This document shows, piece after piece, positions 1 through 13,700 of a stretch of 64,000 nucleotides of DNA. The notes beneath the pieces were generated by a model. It was not told where the DNA came from. It saw only the letters and a program-made list of their open reading frames with translations, and did no database searches. The position numbers were made by a program, and so were the translations under genes. The number at the start of each line of letters is the position of its first letter. The first letter of the stretch is position 1. Source of the DNA: Anas platyrhynchos. Lineage: Eukaryota; Chordata; Aves; Anseriformes; Anatidae. The stretch is from positions 19,790,001 to 19,854,000 of the forward strand of contig NC_092592.1 of the NCBI RefSeq assembly GCF_047663525.1, written 5' to 3'.

Positions 1-3000
1 TTATGTTCAGATGGGCAGCTGAGAGAAAGAAATTTAAGAGTCAGAGCAAATGATTAGAAAAACCTTTTGATATCCAGGCTCCTGTCATTTACAGTTCAGT
101 GTGAGTGTTTTCTCCGAGGTCACACAAAAACTCCTCCAGGCCTCCTGGATGCCAGTCTAGTGCTTTAACCACAGGGTTGTTTTTTTCCTTGCACAAATAA
201 AGATTTGGCCCTGGCCCTGTAGGAAAACCAAACTGTTCCAGTAACCAAAATGATGTTAACACAGATGTGCTGAAAGAAGAGATGGAGGGTTTGCTTCTTC
301 TCTTGCAGCTATCAGCTGCTGTGGTTGTGGTTCAGCTGAGCAGGAAGTGCTGGGAGGAGCAGACCTTGATGTTGCTTGGCTCTTCAGATCTTGCCTGAGT
401 TCATTCCCCCTTGGTAATGCTTTGTATTGCTTCATACTACAACAAGGCAGCTCTTACCCCTCCTTGGGGACCCCGTGACATGACTACATTTCACTTCAGA
501 CTGGAAATAAAATGTGAATACTGCTGAATTGCCATAGGGTGCAACTACTCCGCTGTAGCTGCTGAGGGAAAGGGGGCAGCTATACAACTTGAGATGCAAT
601 CAGAGAGGGGAAGGAGAAAGACCACTTGTAGTCAACATCCAACTCTTACTTGGCCTGAGCTTGCTCAGCTGCTGCTGGGTGGATTTTAGTATAATGTAAT
701 TTGTCTTCCTGCTGTATGGATTGAGCTCTGCTGATGAGGGAGGTGTTGAGTGCCTTGGGGAGGCAAGGGCAAAGATGGCACGTACCTCTTAGATTCCTGA
801 AAGGCACTGTGAACCACTTCTGATTACCCACAGCATCTTTCCTTTTTTTTTTTTTTATGAGGAAGGGGTTGTGGCCAGTAGGGACGGTGGTTGCAGAGTT
901 TCAGGACAGGTTCCCTGGGCTGTACTCAGGCAAGATGGGAAGCCACTGAGTTACTATCAGGACTTCTCTATTATTAGCATCCCAGCGTGTGTTCACCCCC
1001 CACATACCACTACCTAAATATAGTCCATACTGAAGGACAGATGCTGCCGAGTTGCATCTGACCCCCTCCTCCCTTGCATTCCCGAAAGCTAGGCTGAATT
1101 CGCCCAAAACACGTCCAGTGAGCAGCATGTCCTTTTGTCTCCTCAGGGCTGTGCTGAGAAAGCTCTGCTAGAGCCTCAGCCCAGTCCTAGCCTTCTCAGC
1201 CTCTCCTAGCACTGGCCTTCCCTTCAACACCATTTCTTCTTACTTGCTTTGTCATTTGTTGCTTTTGCTCTTCCTTTTTTGACTGCAGCTGCTTCTGTCC
1301 CTTCCCTGTCTCATTCAATGTGATCAATTAGAGGAACAGGGCAATATCATAAAGGAAAACAGGCATATATATGTGCACATACGTAGCCACTGTGGACAAC
1401 CAAACCTCTCTGACAAGAGCTCTTCTGTCACAACAGAAGTCTTGGTGTGAGTGCAGGAAGTGGGACAATATCCTGTGTCAGTGTATTTCATTACTTTGTC
1501 GTTCAGGTATTCTGTACTGTTTTGTATTTTGAGGAGCATGGATCAGTAAGGCCCGGACACTGGGATTCCCGAAACCCAGCTGAAACATAAGCAGGACGTG
1601 TCTCCCAAGTGAGCCAAAGTGTGCAATGGGGAGGGGGTGGTGTCTACTGAGGCATGGAGTGGAAGGTGTACCAGATAGGTAGGTAGAAGAGAATTTGTGC
1701 AGTTTTCACCTCCAAAGGGAGAGGCCAATCCTTGCAGATCGGGTAGTGTAATCCCCTGGAGCTACCCCTTGCTTTCTGACAGTCCCTCACTGCTGCCTCT
1801 CACTTGCACAAGAAAGCGCTCAAGGGATCTGCTTCAGAAAGCAGAGAGGATTTCTCTTTGAAATCCCACTTGTCCCATCCCTACAGAAGGATTTCTTTCC
1901 CATCCTTTCCCCATCCGCTTCCACAGAGCTGCTGGGTGGCACCGTCCTCCCTGTCTGCAGCCTGTGCAGGGCTCTGAGGCTGCTGGGCGCCCAGGAGAGG
2001 GCATCTTTCCGACATGGGCAGCAAGTGGCCGGGAGGGCAGCCTGACCTTCAGGGTGGGCAGCTGGCCTGGCCTGGTGCCCCGAGGGCTCACTGCTGCCCT
2101 CCCTGTGAGTGAGCTGTGAGCTGTGCAGGCTCCGGGCTGTCATTGAAGGGCTCTGCAGCACTGTGCTGGCACTCCTGTGAAGTAATGAAGCAGGCCTGCA
2201 GTCTGCTGACGTGGTTGTGCATTAGGTCCTGTCCTTTCTGTGGGGTGTGCTGTCTCCCTGCAGATTCATTCCCCTTCTGCCTTTAACCCCTTTGATCTCC
2301 TCTCTGGCAAACGCAGTGGGGTGGGAGTTGTCATTAAAATGTGAGCAGGTTTCCCTCTGCCCCAGGGAAGCAGATTCACAAAGTTCCGGGGAAGGATTTA
2401 TAAACCTGTGGGGACTGACAACCAGGATCACTGTTGTGCTATTTTCAGACTCTGAAGGTCTCTTCCTGGGCTGGACACTGGGCTTGTTTTCCCAAGGAGG
2501 AATGGGGACAGGGAGACCTCTCCTCCTGGATTACAGAGCTAGCTTGCAGCTCCTGCAGTAGCACTGCAGTAACTAGAGCTGCTTTTACCTGCAGACCTCC
2601 TGCCACCCTGGGAAAGGCTGAGCACAGACCAAGCCAGAGCTGCTGGGCCGGCACGTGTGCTAACCATAAAATACATGCACTGCCTGCCCACCTTGCTCTG
2701 CCCACATGGGGCAGCTAATGTCCCAGCAGCCTGCTCTGATCTAGGGGTGCTGAGGCACAGCAGGCACTGGCCTGGCAGTGCTGAGTGCTCCTGGCAGGTT
2801 CCTGCAGTGCCGAGGGACCAGGGGCTGGTGGGATGCTGGTGAGGCCGAGCAGCTCTGGGCTGGGTGGTCACAGCCCACGGCCAGCTGGTTTCAGTGAGCA
2901 TGGAGGAGTATGATGGGATGTGAAGAATGCTCTCAGCACCTGCTGACAGTCTTTAACCCCCGCTTCCCTCGCTCCAAAACTGGGAGAGGTGCTCAGCAAG

Positions 3001-4561
3001 TGTGTTCCTATCCAGGGCTGAGCGCGAAGCACTTGGTGTGGAGCAGCAGTTGGCCTTCTGAGGAATACCAGGGGGATGTCTTCCTTCTGCCCTCCCTGCA
3101 GCCCCCTAACCCTCTGCATTAGCTGCGGTCTCAGTAGGCAGCACTGGAAAATGAGCCTGCTGTCCCCTATCAGTTAGCAGCTGCACCTTGAGGGAGTGTC
3201 AGGAAGCAGCATTTGTACTGTAACAGCAGAAAAGTGGCTCTTCAGCAGTGGTTCATTACAGACCCACATGTTCTCATTCCTGGCTTTTATTAACAAGGAG
3301 GGAGATAAAGGCCTAAAATGACAGCGGCTGATGGATATGGCAGCTGGGATGAGAGAGTCCCTATTTTAAGCACAGAGGCAAAATTCGGGGTCAAGCTGGA
3401 GAGGCTACAGGGTGATAAAGTGCCAGTGAACGCACAGGCAACTCAGAGCATATCCCCCCTCTTTCCATCTTCTACCCCAGTACCTCCCAGTTCCGCTGAC
3501 AGGCTGACCTGCAAGAAGTGCTGCTCGTGCCCCTCGGAGGATTAGGGCTGAGTCTGGTTGCTCAAGCAGCAAACTCTAAGATATGGGAGAAGGTGCCCTG
3601 CTGTGCATTACCTCTCTTCAGGGATCTGCGACAGTTTGTTCACTGCACCCCATTAAACAGCTCTGCACTGTTTAAGTCTCTCACTTAACTGCAAGATCTG
3701 AATAAAATTTCTAGAAGTATTTACAAAGTTAGTGCATTTAGGCCTGATTTGCCATCGTGCAGTGTTTTTCTCTGGAAATTCCAATATGCAAAATGAGTGC
3801 ATTACGGGTGCTACAAGAAAACTGTCCTATTGCTACCTACATGGGTGAGCTCTGTGTTTTTGGGCTGAGTGGGCACTTGGTTTGCTTGCTTGCCCTAACA
3901 GAAACACTAGACTGTGTTGTGGGTTTCAGTGAGTAGTTTAACTGAGATACAGGAGATAACTCGGATAACTGAGAACAGAAGGAAGAGGAAACACTTGGTG
4001 TAAGATGGCCACAAGAGGCCAGGTTAGGGACTAGTCTGGAACTAGAGCCCCAGACTCCCTTCTCAGACAAAGCAACGCATATCTCACACAGCTCCTGTTA
4101 AGGCTAAAGATTTACTCCACATTTACTCTTGTGTAACAGGACACCAACGGCGTGATGCAGATGTCCAGAAATATATTGGCCAAAGCCGTTTGAGCAGGAA
4201 TACCTGACAGCAGGAAGTGCCAGAGAGCCCCCTACTCTTCCTGATGTCAGCTTCCCCGAGGACGGCATCTACAGGGGCTGTTTGTGTGTCAGGGATCACA
4301 CCACAGATTCACAGGAGGGGGTACAGCTGGAAGTGCTGACACGCAGCCACATACAGGAAAAGTCTGGAATAAGGAATTACCACAAGTGCAGATACTGAAA
4401 GGCACAGGGCCTGGTCCATCACAGTGGCAGCACAGTAGTCTTAGGCCTTATTTTATTCTTTCAGGGATAGAGCGACAAAAGGGTCAGCAGGAGACAAGCA
4501 CCTGCACTGAAAAGCTGCTGTTCTTACTATCATCCCCATCCTCTCTGTTCTGTTTTTCCAG
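1..4561 (+). other. SYNPO2L: SYNPO2L upstream part: intron 1 (first exon not in window)
   Basis: The first recognised SYNPO2L exon begins at 4562 in the middle of the PDZ domain, so the exon with the start codon and the carboxylate-binding loop must lie upstream. I looked on the + strand for a short exon encoding the expected N-terminal half of the PDZ domain, with a Gly-Gly-x-Pro-Trp-Gly-Phe-like loop, and did not find one. The stretch is therefore read as intron 1. It ends in a good pyrimidine tract and AG at 4560-4561. Apart from a short MIR-like relic near the left edge, nothing functional is visible. Short reading frames here lack family resemblance. Confidence 0.6.
115..180 (-). repeat. 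Decayed MIR/CORE-SINE-like fragment
   Basis: The segment resembles the reverse complement of the conserved part of ancient amniote MIR-type SINEs: a 'ggtcacac' block, then a 'ctcctggatgccagtctagtgc' type block, then 'taaccac'. The match is by eye and the copy is heavily diverged and short. Confidence 0.3.
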
Positions 4562-4713
4562 ATCCGAAAGAGAAGCAAAGCATGCCGTGGAGGCCTGTGG
4601 GAAAATGATGTGCTAGTATCTATCAATGGCAAGTCGTGTGCCGGCCTCTCCCATGCTACTGCCATGCAGATCATCGACTCCTCCAACGGCACGCTCAACA
4701 TCCGGGTGAAAAG
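4562..4713 (+). CDS. SYNPO2L: SYNPO2L exon 2 (C-terminal half of the PDZ domain)
   Basis: The 152 bp exon is bounded by a pyrimidine-rich acceptor (AG at 4560-4561) and the donor AAAAG|GTAACT (GT at 4714). It starts at phase 0 and ends with two bases of an Arg codon completed by the next exon. It encodes IRKRSKACRGGLWENDVLVS and onward to the end of the domain: the G-L-x-x-x-D-x-[LV]-x-[AS]-I-N-G core, the S-H-A-x-A-M helix and the final strand ending VKR. The carboxylate-binding loop is on the preceding, unseen exon. Confidence 0.93.
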
Positions 4714-7700
4714 GTAACTGCTTCCCCAGCGCCATGCTGAGACGGTGCAGGCAGCACAGCAGCTTCACCCAGCACAGCAGGCAGGAAGGAGGCAGGCAGG
4801 GAGCCTTTGGTTTCTCCATCCTGTGAGCCATCCTGGGAGTTCCCCATGGCTAACATGTGGCCAACCAAAAGTTCTCTGTGCTGCTCTCCTGAGTGCCTGG
4901 CAGTGGGGTTGAACTCATCCCGGATTTCCATGTCCCAGCCCCTTAGGCTGGAGGGAAATGCAGTGTGAGGACTGTGCTGCTAAGAATGAGCAATTTAGGC
5001 TACAACCAAACAGTTGCCATAGGGCAATTCAGCTCAGGAATTAACAGAGACACAGTTCATTCTGTAGAAATGGATTTGATGATGCATTGGATAACTGAGC
5101 CAAGACAAAGACAAAGGAAACACAGGCAGAAACACAAAGACAAAGGAAAACAAGAACATGTAGGCTCCTTCCCTTGGCTTCTGGGAAGGTGACGGTGCCT
5201 TCTGATGCGCTCTGCCTGTGCTGCTGTGATTAAGTGGGACAAGTGAGCCCTGAGCAAGGTGGCCAGAATAGCGCCTGGCTCCTTGCCGAGGCTTTATCTC
5301 ACCCCACTGGAGCCCATCTGCAGCCACAGGTGCCCCGGCAAATTCCTCTGGGCCAAAATCAGCACTCTTTGAATTAGCAAAGTGACAAAGGAAGGCTTCT
5401 CGTGGGGTGCATGGATCAGCCCTCGGGGAGCCAACACCAGATGGCTTGGGGATAACGTAGCTAGTCAATGAAGTTGGCTTCCTTCTGGGGTACTGGAGAA
5501 TCATCAAATAGTGCTTCCTCATCACAGCGCTATTCTCACTCTACATCTACATTCCCAAGGAAAACACCAATTAGTTATTTTCAGAGAGGAGAGGTGGCTG
5601 CAGTATGCAGGGCTGTTGGTGTGGGATGTGTGTGAAGAGAGAAACAGAAAGATGGTGACCTGAACGGACAGTGCAGAACCACAGAAACTGGCTTAGAAGC
5701 AGCAATGATTTTCAGCTATTTGATCAAGTGTTTAAAGAAGAGGAAGGACTTCTTCGTTTTGCTTAGGGAGGTTTGTGTTTGCTCCCCAGTAAGAGTTCAT
5801 AATACAAATATTATTTAAAAAAATAAACAGAGAAATTGTCCCACCCTTCGCTTCCAACAAGGCTTATACTTGATACACATATAAATTTTTCACAGTTCAG
5901 AGGCTAGATAAAAAAGAACTGGGATTCAAGTCCGGAACTCCACAGCTTTACAGAGGCAATACTCTTCCTGGCTTCCCTGTATGCGTGCTCAAAAGGCAAA
6001 TACGCGAGGCTCCCTTATAAACCCAACAAGCCCTGGTGACTCTGGCAAGGGCAGGAAGATTTTCCCCGCCCCATCTCTGGGGTCCAGAATTAAACTGCCT
6101 TTGAACTCTGGGCTTGCTCCTGAGGAGAGGGAGGACAGAGCTGACTGGTTTCCCACCAGCAGAGCCAGTTCTCCCTCTGGCAGTCAGCAGCTGGACTGAC
6201 TGCCCCAGTCTGTCCTGCTCCTACCCCAGCCGTCCTCCCAGCTGACTCACAGCATGGAGCTTGCTATGTCTAAGCCAAAGGCAAATGCCAGCACGGACTG
6301 GGCTGGCATGTCTGCAACGCAGTCGTCAAAACCAGACACTGGCAGTTAGCTTGTGAAGCAGCCCCGCAGCGAGCTGGCCACACATCTGACCTTTCTACCA
6401 GCATGGTCCTGCCTCCACAGAGTGCTTGGCTCCTTTTCATAGAAGTATTTGCTATTTGCTCCCATCTAGAAGGCTGGGCAAGCAAACAGCACCTTCTTCC
6501 TTCAGATAACTAAACTGCTGGAGTGTTTTGGAGGATGCCCTGGTGTGCAGAGCTGGCACAGCTCTAAGATGCAGTTCCAGCTGCAGGAGCAGCTGGGGAG
6601 CTGCGTCATGGCCAGGGCACCACCTCGCGGCCCTGCCCGGCAGGCTGAGTGGGCACGGCCAGCTGTGCTGAGGACTGCATGCTGGGCAGGAATCTACCTC
6701 CCATGGAGAAATGCCTGGGAGCTGATTAAGCAAGCTGGGTAGATTTTTATGCTTTCAGGACGTTCTGATTTCCAAGTGTTTAACACCTGGTTTTCAAAGA
6801 GGTCATGAAGCAGAAAATCAGGATGAGAGCAAGTAGCTGATGTCAGACATGTGCCTGCCCTGTAGGTATCGATCTGTACCATGTGGAAGACACCTGAAAC
6901 ACCAGCTCAGCCCTTAGCCCTCCCTCTTCTCACGGCAGGGTTTTCTTCCAGCTCCCCACACCTCACTCACTGCTTTTCATTCTCCTGCAGGATAGTTGGT
7001 GGGGACCAGACGGGCCCACGGCTGCAGCGCTCCCCTTCCCCAGGGCAGCGAGTGCTCTCCCCGCCATCCCCGCTCAGCCCCCCGGCACAGCTGCTGAGCT
7101 CCGGGCCGGCAGGAGCCCCGGCCACCACGCAGCCCCCGCAGCCCCGGAGGGCACCGCGGCACCTGGACAGCCTCACCTCCCCGCCCGACAGCGAGGCCTA
7201 CTACGGCGAGACTGACAGCGACGCCGACAATGTGGCCCAGGAGAAGCACCGCCGGGCCCGCAAGAAGAGCCCACGCTCCCCGCCCGGCAGCACCAACAGC
7301 AAGGCGGACGTGCCCCAGGACGAGGTGTCCCTGTCCGAGCAGAGCGGCTACGAGAGCACGCCGGAGGCCGCCACGCAGGGGGGAGCCGAGGTGGCCAGCT
7401 CCGGCGGGGTGGCCAAGAGGGAGATCGCCTGCCCACCTGGCAGCCGCACGGACACGCCGTTCTCGGAGAGCGATGGAGCGCTGCGGCCGCCCTCAGCCGA
7501 GGGCCGGGAGCCTTCCCCGGAGGCGATGCTCCTGCCCCACGCCACCAAGGCCATCCGAGCGGAGCGCCACCTCATCCCCATGGTGGGGCCCGTGGAGCAC
7601 CCAGTTGATGAAGACCTGACCACCACGTATGCGGAGAAAGCCAAGCAGGCCAGTAAGTCCTCTGCACCCTGCCACTGCCCCACGTCCTCTTCCCGTGCTT

Positions 7701-10700
7701 GAGCTCCTTTCCAAAGCCTCACGCCTGCAAATGGCAAGTGGGTTAGCTCCTCAGCTTGGGAAGAAGCAAGAGTCGAGTCAGTCCTGGGCAGACAGGGGCC
7801 TCCTGTTGCAGCTTTGGCACCGGGGTCTAGATCACCCAAGGTGTCCCAAGCAACAGATGAGAGAAAGGGCCGGGCGTGCAGGAGTCACTTCTAGGAGCTG
7901 CAGCCACACAACTGTGCAGTGAGCCCTGGTAGAGCTGATGCCTTTCTAGAGGGGTACCCGCAAGGGCAGGGGGGAGCTGGTCAGTCAGTTAATTCCAACG
8001 GGTCCTTGTAGGAAGTCGAGACCTTTCCAGGTGGGATAAAGCACTGGAGAATGTCATGTAGTACTTGGGTGATAGGCCTGAAGTGACCTTAACTGTGGAT
8101 AGCTTTCCTGGTTTCTGCTACACGTCGTATTTCAAACCCAAACACAAAGGCAAGGTAAGATGTTATTTGACTTCACAGTTGTGGAGTCAAATATTATTGC
8201 TTTTGATTATGATTACCCAATAATATTAGATAAAAAGTACTCAATAGCTTTTGTCATAGGCGTATCTCAGTGCACAGTATGAGTGGCTAATGGACTTCTC
8301 TGAGCCTAGAAATAAAGCAGGTTTCAAACATCTGACTTAACTGAGGGACAGATTGGGAAGCTTAGGAAAGTTATCAGGCTGATTCAGATAAACCACCCAG
8401 ATTCTCACTTCTCGTTCTCTACTCCACGTGCAAGGCATCTTTTCCCCAGACCAGCTAATATTGCAAGGCAGTTGGTAAGCCACTCCCTGCTCTTTTTCTT
8501 GGTTCTTTAGAGGTAACTTTCATACCCAGGCTGCATCCTTCAGGCAGGGTGCTGGCTTCCTGCTCTGCCCTGTACTGGGGGCACGGACTCAGCTGGGTGC
8601 CTTGTGTCAGGCCCCGCTAGGCAATGCAACCAATGTGGTGCCTTGCGGGATTTCTTTCTAGTCTTTAGCACTCCCTTTCCTTGGGAGAGCAAAGAAAGCA
8701 GTGATTTCAGCCTCTGTGAGGATGAAGCTATTTTTTCCCCCTTTGAATAATGTACAAGCATGAGGTGAATGGTGAGAAAGGCATGTTCAGCTGCTCCCTG
8801 CCACCCGATAGTCCCAGCAGCGGATAAGCAATTGCTTTACATCAAGGCCTATTTCCATGGATAGCGTCAGCGCAGAAGGCTCCCAGGAAAGCCACGTATT
8901 TAATGCAGAGCATTTCTGGTGGCAAAATAATACCCCATGGCAGAAGGTGATGCAATTCTATTGCCAGCTAGAGGTAGGGTTCCTAGAAGCATTACACACC
9001 ATGCTAATATTTTATTCTCCTATTACCCCTCCACCCCTCACCCCCCCCTTCTGGATTAGGTTTGGCCATGGGTGTCCTTATGTAAGAGCTGCTCTGTCGT
9101 GGATGGCAGTTCACATGGCCAGCTTGGCCTTTTCTTGGGTTAGGAATCTTGGCAGGAATGATGAAAGCAAAACTCGATGTCCTGATTGTGCTGGGGCACA
9201 GTACCCAATAAAAAAAACAAAAATGATCAGCAGCCAGTAACTCTAGGAAGGATGGAAGCAAGGAGGGAAGAAGGATGGGAGGCGTTCGCTATGTGGGGAG
9301 CAGAGCTGAGGAGCACCTACACCTGCAATGAACCCAGGAGGGCGCGGGACCGCGGAGCTGTGCTGGCTCCTGGAGGGAGGCTGCCTGGTACCGGAGGTTC
9401 CCAGCACTGCACGTGGTGCCAGAAATTGGCCTTGCAAGGGTGCTGGGACGTGCAACGGTTCAGCTCCTATGGTTGTGCCAGGCTCCCATGGAGCCAAAGG
9501 AGTTTAAAGCTCTGTTTCTCTGCCCCTCCTTAGCAGTACCCATAGCACCACAGCCTGCTTTGGACAGGGGAACTCCTGTTTTCTTCTAAGCAGGAATGCA
9601 CAATCAAGAAGGTTCAGAAGTTAAAGAAGATTTTAAAAACTGAGTCAAGTAGCCTAGGTGACTTGGACAATCGGTCATAGGAACCTGATGTAGACACAGT
9701 AGACAGGTGAGAACCATTCTGGCACCTAATCAGATATCTGCCTTTTGGAGCACCACCTCTCTAAATATAATCCCAGTGCTCCTGTGCAGCACACCCTCCT
9801 TGCCTTGCCCTGACCTCCTCTTTGTCATGGCTCCCACCACTGCACCACAATATGAGTAACTCTTCTTGTTGGTTTGTTTGTTGGCAGTGTTAACCAGTTC
9901 CTCACCCTTTTCTGTCTGTAATGTACTCCTGCAGCTTTCTCTGCCTGCTGGGATGTTTTCTCCAATGCTGGGGGTATTTCTCTTGTTCTTTGTATTCACT
10001 CTTTTTTAACTTCTCATTGTCATTCCTAAGCTACATTCTCCCGTTCCTACCTGTCCCTGCACCTCAGGCAAACAGAATTAGAGGTAAATTTCTGATCTGG
10101 GCTGATTGCCTACCATCCTCAAGAACATTAGTCAAACTACAAAATGCCCCCCACATTCCCCTCATTCTTTTTCCTGCCTTCACTATAAAGAACGATCAGT
10201 CTTTTATGGTCTGATTCTTACTGATTCCTTTTCTGTTAATTTGTGTCTGACTGACTCCAGTACACATCTTTTTCAACAGATCCACCAACTTTTGACAACT
10301 ACAGTTGCTTTCCCTGCTTTTGCTAAGAGGATATAAATCACGTGGCCGTTGCCGGAGGTGACACTGCTATCTGTCACCTGCTCTGGCCTCAGTGCCACAG
10401 GAGCACACAGAGCTCACTCACTCACACGAGCCCAGGGTTTGACCCTGGGAGCAGAACACAGCATGGTGGCGAGTACAGACAGTGAAAGAGGATTTGGCAG
10501 TGGATGGGATGGAACAAAAGAAGCTCAGGGAGGAGGGGACAGCAGCTGATGGTGCCACCTTAGGATGCCCTGTGTGTAGGCAGCTGCTGTGCTGGGGCTC
10601 TCCTACCCTGGAAAGGGTGCAAGGGCTCAGAGCTCTTTCAGGCAACAGCCTGTGCAGTGAGGTGCGGGCCTGTCTCTCTCCAAAGTTCCTGCCCTCTCAC

Positions 10701-13700
10701 AATTGGCACATTTTTGTTGACTCAATTTTTTCCATCATGTGCGATAAGCACCTGCATCATCCCAGCTTCCCACAGGACACACGACTCTAATGTGCCTGCT
10801 CAAACCCACTCGGAGCATTGCTGATGCTGACTAGTGGGGCAGCGTGGGGAGCCACACACCTAAGTGGTGGGAATCTGAATGAGTTCCTGAAGGTCAGCAA
10901 AGAGCAGGGGGTTGTGGCAGGGAGATTCACACTACAGACATTACAAGCAATTGCTAGTGAGGACCCTTGGTTCCCAACAGCTCCTGCAGTGTCCCCCTCT
11001 GCACAAATGCTCACCCCCCTCTCAGAGGCTTGGGATCCTTCTGAAGCTAGGACCTCCTCTCCTCATCCACCCGTGCTCCTCGAGGTGCACTGTATTTTCA
11101 CCCCCATCCCCAATCATCTGCAATGGGCTCAGATTTTCTCCCACCTGGCAATACCTATTGCTGGCACAAGACAGGCATACCAGGACAGTGGTCTAGTCCT
11201 AACTTGCTATCACACTGTAGGAATTTATGTCAGTGCAAGAAGTGCTTCAAAATATCTCAATTTAAACTTATCCACTGGACTATTTTTAGTTCCTAGGACT
11301 CAAGAGTCTTGCCATGTACGGCAAGGAAAGGGAGGGAAAAATGGGTGGGGAAATTTCCTCTTCTGCTTTATAAGGGTCTGGCTGTGGGTACACATTCATC
11401 AAAGTTACTACATTCCATATCAGAAAAGGAAATCCTTCTTGTTCAAAGCGGATGTATGGCAGCATCACTTGCGGAGATAGGATGCTTATAAATAAGTGGG
11501 CTATTCATTGGAGGGTCACACAGATTACCTCTTCTAACAGCACAGACACATTTCTCTGTAGAGTGTGCGAGCAACAAGCCAACTACCAGCCGATTACAAT
11601 GCACACAGGCCACAGGAGCTGCGAAGAAGATAAAGTATCTGAATGGCAGTTTGAACTTACTGCACCACGTTCTCTACTTGCCTTTCACCTTTGACAACTG
11701 TGACTAATAACTGCATCGTTGGTAGGCTAGCTTCATGGTTTTGCAATTCACTGCAATGTAGAAGACCAGAAAGATCCCCATTCTACCTGCATAAAAGTAG
11801 AACAGAAAAACATTCTGCTCAGATCAGGAGATTAAAATTAATCACCTGAACTATTGATCTGACTGGAAGACTGTTGCTTGCAGTATGCAGTATTCAGTGC
11901 TGAATAACCCTTGGTCCTTGCTACTCAGTAAGCAGCCAGCCCCTAGGAAAACAAGAACGGCCTCCGTGGTTGAATCACAGATGGAGAGTCCGACCTCACT
12001 TCAGCATGCATTGAACTAGAAATTGCCTACACTTGGGAAATCAGTTCACATACACTGGTGTATGCAATCTAGCTGCATGCCTTTCTGCCTTTGCTTATGA
12101 ATCTATCACTTAGATCAGTCAGTTTTGAATTCTCTGCAGCTTGGAATGCTTGTATTAAAGAAGACAGCAGTGACATAAAGTGTGCGTCTGGAGCTCCCTC
12201 CATCTAGTTTTAGGCTTGAGTATGTTACGTTTTCTACCAAAAGCACAGAGGTGATATTTTCAGACTGATGTATTAGTTGCTTGAGCAGAGATTGCCTGAA
12301 AATTTCTGGGTTCTGGGATTTTCAGAGCTGAGTTGAAAGAAATTGTAATGCAAACAGTCAACAAGAATTCCTCTCCCTGTCTAATTTTGTTTCGATCAGG
12401 TCTGAAAGTGATATGGGACTTGCTGAAAAGGTTGGGACAAGTAGGCAAAGCCACTCAGAGACAACACTGAAATGAGAAAAAATGATAGTGATGGGGGAGG
12501 GAGAAGCATTAAAGGGTGAGGCATAAAAGGACTTTGACAAGGGGTAATTAAGCAATAGGTCATTGCTCAACAAGAGTGAGAGAAAATTATAGTAGGAAGG
12601 AGAAAGCTGTGAACCTGACAAATATAATTCAGCAGTTTCCCTTAAATCCATTGCAGGAAGGGAGATCTGTTTGTTGTGAAATCTGTAAAGCTGTCATCAG
12701 CGTATCTACTGCTCATGTTAACCAAGGATCTGGCCCTCAGTATACAAGAAAGAGGGGCAGGAATGAGGGGGAGAAGATTTGGCATATCTTGACACACTGA
12801 GTATACTGAAAAGGACAAGGCTGAATCATAGCCTCTGTACAGGTGAAATGTAAGGACTTAGTGAAAATTGTATTAGAACAACCCCCAGGTCTTTGTTAAT
12901 ACCCTGGGATAATGGGAAGGGACTCAGAAAAGGAGACCAAGAATAGCACCCTTCTTACAGGCATGGGCTGAAAAAAAAAATAAAAAAAATTTTAGCTTCA
13001 GTGAGGTGAATGAAGTAGTTCTTTTGAGCACACTTTGTGAGAAACAAAATGATCAGTAAAAAAAACATGGACTCAAAACAACAAAAGGACCCCGATCAGT
13101 GACCTGCTCAGTAAGGCAACATACTTTGTAGCTGAAAAACGAAGGTGGACACAGTGTATGATGACTTCTACAAGATACCTGATATGGTTCTACATGACTT
13201 TTCCAACTAGAGAAATATGGGAGAGAAGGGACTACTGTAAGGTGACTACACAATTGGCTAAGTATAGAGCAGAAAACGTACCTATTAATGGCTCATGATG
13301 TCAGGGTAGCTAACTGGCTACGTTGGTAGTGGTGTTTCACTAGGCTTCTGAATCCAGTGGGACTACCTCTATATTTTCATCCATGGAGCTTTAAACACTA
13401 ACGTATGTCAATCAAATGTCCTCTCCACCTCAATGTTATATGACTGGCAAAAAGACAGATGATTAAAAATCCCAACCCTCCTCTCTTCTGCCAGTGGATC
13501 TTGTCCTCTGGCAGCACCCAGACAGACCAGGCAGTGTGTGCTGAGGGGCACCCCAGAGCCCCTAAACTGCTGTTACTCAGAACTGGGACCTGGCTTGGAC
13601 ACCTTGCAGCTTTTCTCTGGTCTTTCTTCCCACAGAAACCCAGGTGTGTGGGGAACAGGGGGAGGGAGGCGGGTTATCTGGACTGAGGAGCTCAGAAGCG

